From positions 1 through 64,000 of the forward strand of contig CATQIJ010000007.1 in NCBI GenBank assembly GCA_958296345.1: a stretch of DNA of 64,000 nt, given 5' to 3'. The stretch's first letter is position 1; the number at the start of each line of letters is the position of its first letter. This DNA is from an uncultured Rhizobiaceae bacterium. Its GTDB lineage: Bacteria > Pseudomonadota > Alphaproteobacteria > Rhizobiales > Rhizobiaceae. Made by a program: the position numbers and the translations under genes. The notes under the pieces were generated by a model, which saw nothing but the letters and a program-made list of their open reading frames with translations, ran no database searches and was not told the DNA's origin. Below, one piece after another: positions 63,212 through 64,000 of this stretch.

Positions 63212-64000
63212 ATGATGAGAGCGATTGCTTCTGTCATAGCAGGATTTGGAATTTTAATATTATCGGCAGTTGCTGCATTTGCACAACCCGTTGATGGTGG
63301 CTTATGGCACCAACCAGCAGGTTCGGATATGATGGCAAGCATTGAATGGTTTGATGCTTATACATTGTGGTTCATCGTGCCAATTACAATTTTTGTGATG
63401 ATCTTGTTGTTGATTGTAATGGTAAAGTTTAATGCGAAAGCAAACCCTGAGCCTTCAAAAACAAGCCACAACACATTTATTGAAGTTGTTTGGACTGTAG
63501 TTCCAATTGTTGTTCTGATCGCTATCGCTGTTCCTTCTTTTGAACTTTTGGATAATCAATTTGATCCAGGTGAAGAACCAACGGTAACTGTTAAGGCTGT
63601 AGGCCAGACTTGGTACTGGGATTTTGAATATCAGGACGAAAGCGAAATTTCATTCTCTTCAAACATGCTTCAAGAAGAAGACCGTGCAGAAGCTGGTAAA
63701 GAAGACAAGCAAGCTTATCCGCGCCTTTTGGCGGTAGACAATGAACTTGTAGTACCTGTTGGCGAAACAATTCGTGTTCTTGTAACTGCTGATGCAGAAG
63801 GGGTTATTCACAACTTCGCAATGCCAGCATTTGGCTTGAAAATGGATGCAATCCCTGGTCGTACTAACGAAACTTGGTTCAAGGCTAACAAAGAGGGCAT
63901 TTACTACGGACAGTGTTCAGAGCTTTGCGGCATCAATCACGCATTCATGCCAATCGGTATTCGCGTTGTTTCAAGAGCTCAATTTGATGCTTGGCAAACA
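63212..64000 (+). CDS. coxB: Cytochrome c oxidase subunit II, partial
   Basis: Subunit II of the aa3-type oxidase, cut by the end of the window after about 263 residues. A signal peptide (MMRAIASVIAGFGILILSAVAAFA) precedes two membrane helices (about 50-72 and 90-110) and the periplasmic CuA domain. The conserved electron-entry WYWDFEY is present, and the copper ligands are His in VIHNFAMPAFG and the CSELCGINHAFM motif. AGGAGA precedes the ATG; a second in-frame ATG is three bases on. coxA is expected downstream. Confidence 0.97.
   Translation, partial: MMRAIASVIAGFGILILSAVAAFAQPVDGGLWHQPAGSDMMASIEWFDAYTLWFIVPITIFVMILLLIVMVKFNAKANPEPSKTSHNTFIEVVWTVVPIVVLIAIAVPSFELLDNQFDPGEEPTVTVKAVGQTWYWDFEYQDESEISFSSNMLQEEDRAEAGKEDKQAYPRLLAVDNELVVPVGETIRVLVTADAEGVIHNFAMPAFGLKMDAIPGRTNETWFKANKEGIYYGQCSELCGINHAFMPIGIRVVSRAQFDAWQT

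Overview
This is an AT-rich, gene-dense chromosomal segment of an alphaproteobacterium, most likely a marine member of the Hyphomicrobiales (Rhizobiales). The evidence is a BacA/SbmA peptide importer, an F0-only ATP synthase operon with two b-type subunits, the tldD-ialB-coxB neighbourhood, a DUF6101 protein, the glyQ/sppA/DUF2007/polyprenyl synthase/ispE/glyS neighbourhood, and genes for degrading the marine sulfonate 2,3-dihydroxypropane-1-sulfonate (DHPS). No rRNA, tRNA, insertion sequence, prophage or CRISPR array was seen.

Layout. 0-2.7 kb: a Ymh-type protein with a HEPN-like motif, an apparent small RNA made of successive hairpins on the minus strand, and bacA. 2.6-7 kb: dksA-like, nnrU-like, yfgM-like and der genes, then a TetR regulator divergent from a frameshifted DM13-domain gene. 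7.2-11.2 kb: a SleB-type hydrolase and the atpI-atpB-atpE-atpF'-atpF operon. 11.2-19.9 kb: rnhB, a radical SAM gene, an Amt transporter with a small membrane partner, a nitronate monooxygenase divergent from an HxlR regulator across a striking inverted repeat, and a cupin lipoprotein divergent from an AraC regulator. 20-23.6 kb: hpsN-comD-comE, divergent from a LacI regulator with two palindromic operators. 23.6-27.5 kb: patatin, dodecin, a VOC protein and a tight glyQ - Imm45-like - fkbM cluster. 27.6-38.8 kb: MFS transporter, sppA, tRNA methyltransferase, polyprenyl synthase, TPR lipoprotein-like gene, ispE, moaB, CDGSH, glyS and ytoQ. 38.9-50.5 kb: an EAL phosphodiesterase, purD, ubiA, a D-2-hydroxyglutarate dehydrogenase-like enzyme, sua5, acyl-CoA dehydrogenase and enoyl-CoA isomerase. 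50-60 kb: a long minus-strand run of tlyA, SCO, xseB, a damaged histone deacetylase-family gene, ribB, aroC, fabI and dnaJ. 60-64 kb: pdxH, tldD, ialB and the start of coxB.

Most genes are housekeeping or conserved in this order. The more unusual parts are the multi-hairpin RNA next to bacA, the LacI-controlled DHPS module, an orphan immunity-like gene fused into the glyQ transcription unit, and the regulatory palindromes. Several reading frames carry small indels (a DM13 gene, atpB, atpF, the deacetylase gene). Because atpB and atpF are normally essential, at least some of these are probably sequence errors rather than true pseudogenes. I did not find a clearly new multi-gene system; the small RNA locus is the best candidate for something undescribed.
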